Positions 62,689 through 64,000 of a DNA stretch of 64,000 nt are shown in pieces. The DNA lies in NCBI GenBank assembly GCA_046753625.1, contig JBHHUB010000001.1, positions 9,482 through 73,481 on the forward strand, given 5' to 3'. The translations under genes and the position numbers were made by a program. The DNA is from JADFOB01 sp046753625 (GTDB taxonomy: Bacteria; Planctomycetota; Phycisphaerae; UBA1845). The first letter of the stretch is position 1; the number at the start of each line of letters is the position of its first letter. The notes under the pieces were generated by a model. It saw nothing but the letters and a program-made list of their open reading frames with translations, made no database searches and was not told where the DNA came from.

Positions 62689-64000
62689 TCACTTCAGATA
62701 GGCGAGTGCCTTTTCGTTGTCCCCGTCCATGGCGATGGTCAGGGTTTTTCCGTTGGTGCACGCGGGAACGTGGATCACACGGAGCGTGTCGGCTAGCTCG
62801 GCATCCTCGGGAAGCAGGCCCCCCAGGGCGTTGGCGGACTGCCGGAAGAAGGCTTCGTTGAATCGGTTGGGAGCCGTGTCGGGATACAAAGGCAGGTAGT
62901 GGATGTTGGCCTCGACCAAGTCTTGAAAGAAATGTGTACCGAAGGAGACCTCGGGCAAAAACCCGCCTTTTTGCCGGGCCACTTCGATCAGCAGTGCGCA
63001 GTTATTGATGTCGGCGTAGCGCACCGGCACGCCCAGCCTGATGTCGCTCGTGCCCCATCGGCCGGGGCCGATCAGAATGTAGGACTTCGGCTTGAGCTTG
63101 TGGTTGATGCGGCCGATGGCCCGGGCGATTTCGATCCGTTCCTGACGTGTCGGCAAAGCATCGTAGGCGGCCGGATTGACGTAGACGATGTGTTTAATGT
63201 ATTCGATCAGGCCGGTGCGGATGTACTTGCACGCGTCGAATAGCACGTCCTCGTCCGCGATGTGCTCGGGCACCGAGACCGGCGCCGTGTCGCGCGCCTG
63301 CGATTGCGTCCTGCACTGGAGCACGTAAAAGGTCTTGCCGTCACAGGCGAACTCCATATCGACGGGCACGCCGTACGCCTCCTCCAGCTTGTTGAGCATG
63401 CGGCGTACGTGGTCGGCCAGCGTGGTCGTCGCCAGCAGCTTGTCGAACGTGACGCACAGGGTGTCGCCGGCGGGGTCGATCAGGCTTCCCGCGGGGGCGT
63501 AGAGTTCGCCGTCGCGGTAGATGGAAACCAGTCGGTCCAGCAGGGGGAAGGGCTCGCCGCTGCTGAGCAGATCGGTCAGGCGCACGCTGCGCAACCGGTT
63601 TTGCTTGATGTTGATAACGTCGAGTGTTTGTTGGGCCGCGCGGAGGATTTCATGGGCGTTGGCCTCCGGGCGTAGCGTGGGGTCGCCCAACGCCACCATG
63701 CGCGGGTATTCGGAGCCCGCGCGATCGACCGCGCGCGTGCCGAGCCCCATGACGATCCGCATCAGGCCGTCTTCCTTTTTGATCCGCGGCGACCAGCGGT
63801 ATTCGTTGCGCGAAAAGGCCACGCCCGCAAAGGCGGGCAGGAAGTAGTCACCCATGCGAAAGCCGACGACCTTTTGGATGAGCACGGCCATCTCTTCCAC
63901 GTAGTCGAGCAGGTTGTGCTCGCGGCGGTAGAGGATCGGGTCGGGCGCCATGACGCTGGCATAAACCTCGGCGATCGCGCCCAACAACGCGCGGAGCCGT
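62689..64000 (-). CDS. PEP/pyruvate-binding domain protein (partial)
   Basis: The gene enters at the right edge, so its N-terminus is missing; at least 437 residues remain. It resembles the ATP-grasp-like PPDK N-terminal (PEP synthase/pyruvate phosphate dikinase) domain: ILYRREHNLLDYVEEMAVLIQKVVG, AFAGVAFSRNEYRWSPR, MGLGTRAVDR and MEFACDGKTFYVLQCRTQSQ. The C-terminal part (GRINHKLKPKSYILIGPGRWGTSDIRLGVPV) is a further conserved segment. No phosphohistidine domain is visible. It may be a water dikinase-like enzyme of unknown substrate. Confidence 0.75.
   Translation of the reverse strand, partial: RLRALLGAIAEVYASVMAPDPILYRREHNLLDYVEEMAVLIQKVVGFRMGDYFLPAFAGVAFSRNEYRWSPRIKKEDGLMRIVMGLGTRAVDRAGSEYPRMVALGDPTLRPEANAHEILRAAQQTLDVINIKQNRLRSVRLTDLLSSGEPFPLLDRLVSIYRDGELYAPAGSLIDPAGDTLCVTFDKLLATTTLADHVRRMLNKLEEAYGVPVDMEFACDGKTFYVLQCRTQSQARDTAPVSVPEHIADEDVLFDACKYIRTGLIEYIKHIVYVNPAAYDALPTRQERIEIARAIGRINHKLKPKSYILIGPGRWGTSDIRLGVPVRYADINNCALLIEVARQKGGFLPEVSFGTHFFQDLVEANIHYLPLYPDTAPNRFNEAFFRQSANALGGLLPEDAELADTLRVIHVPACTNGKTLTIAMDGDNEKALAYLK

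Overview
The window looks like chromosomal DNA of a planctomycete, most likely Phycisphaerae or a near relative. This is inferred from high GC, short hypothetical proteins with a CxxCGYNLRG zinc ribbon, an LPS-type outer membrane (lpxD, an MlaFED-like set), a MurE with the meso-diaminopimelate motif DNPR, and a division/cell-wall (dcw) cluster that has no ftsA or ftsZ. No rRNA, tRNA, phage or CRISPR array was recognised.

Layout. 1-5.9 kb: an exported hypothetical protein, a GlmU-like nucleotidyltransferase flanked by inverted copies of a ~100 bp repeat, a possible small RNA unit, a histidine-kinase-like protein without its histidine, and a sugar isomerase-like protein. 6.0-24.5 kb (all minus strand): mraZ, rsmH, a LysM protein, ftsL, ftsI, murE, murF, mraY, ftsW, murG, murC, murB, ddl, ftsQ, then two DUF4203-like membrane proteins where ftsA-ftsZ would be expected. 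A five-step 10-bp array of TGG-type sites overlaps a promoter in front of mraZ and looks like the MraZ operator. 24.9-29 kb: miaA, an ABC exporter pair and a GT4 glycosyltransferase. 29-36.5 kb: a HEAT-repeat protein, a GT2 glycosyltransferase, nadD, a zinc-ribbon protein, glyA, and an AhpD-like gene interrupted by TGA exactly at the peroxidatic cysteine.

36.6-46.5 kb: a LysM L,D-transpeptidase, two planctomycete-type hypothetical proteins, a broken RDD-family gene, a 1,221-residue AAA ATPase/coiled-coil protein, and lpxD. 47-54 kb: three glycosyltransferases for polyprenol or envelope glycans around the MlaFED-like operon. 54-64 kb: a thioesterase, a DUF885 peptidase, dprA, acetoacetyl-CoA synthetase, manA, a membrane hypothetical protein, and a truncated PEP/pyruvate-binding protein.

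Most of the window serves the envelope: precursor synthesis (murB-G, mraY, ddl), septal synthesis (ftsW, ftsI, ftsL, ftsQ), crosslinking (L,D-transpeptidase), lipid A (lpxD), outer-membrane lipid traffic (Mla) and glycans. The strongest unexpected observation is the probable selenoprotein at 35974-36522: the frame continues through TGA for another 100 codons, the catalytic spacing E-x11-C-x2-U-x3-H matches AhpD, and a hairpin fitting the bacterial SECIS pattern lies just downstream. Intergenic spaces carry several dispersed repeat families (two-hairpin element A, 172-bp element B, degenerate heptamer arrays), described separately. All calls come from reading the sequence only; no database search was run.
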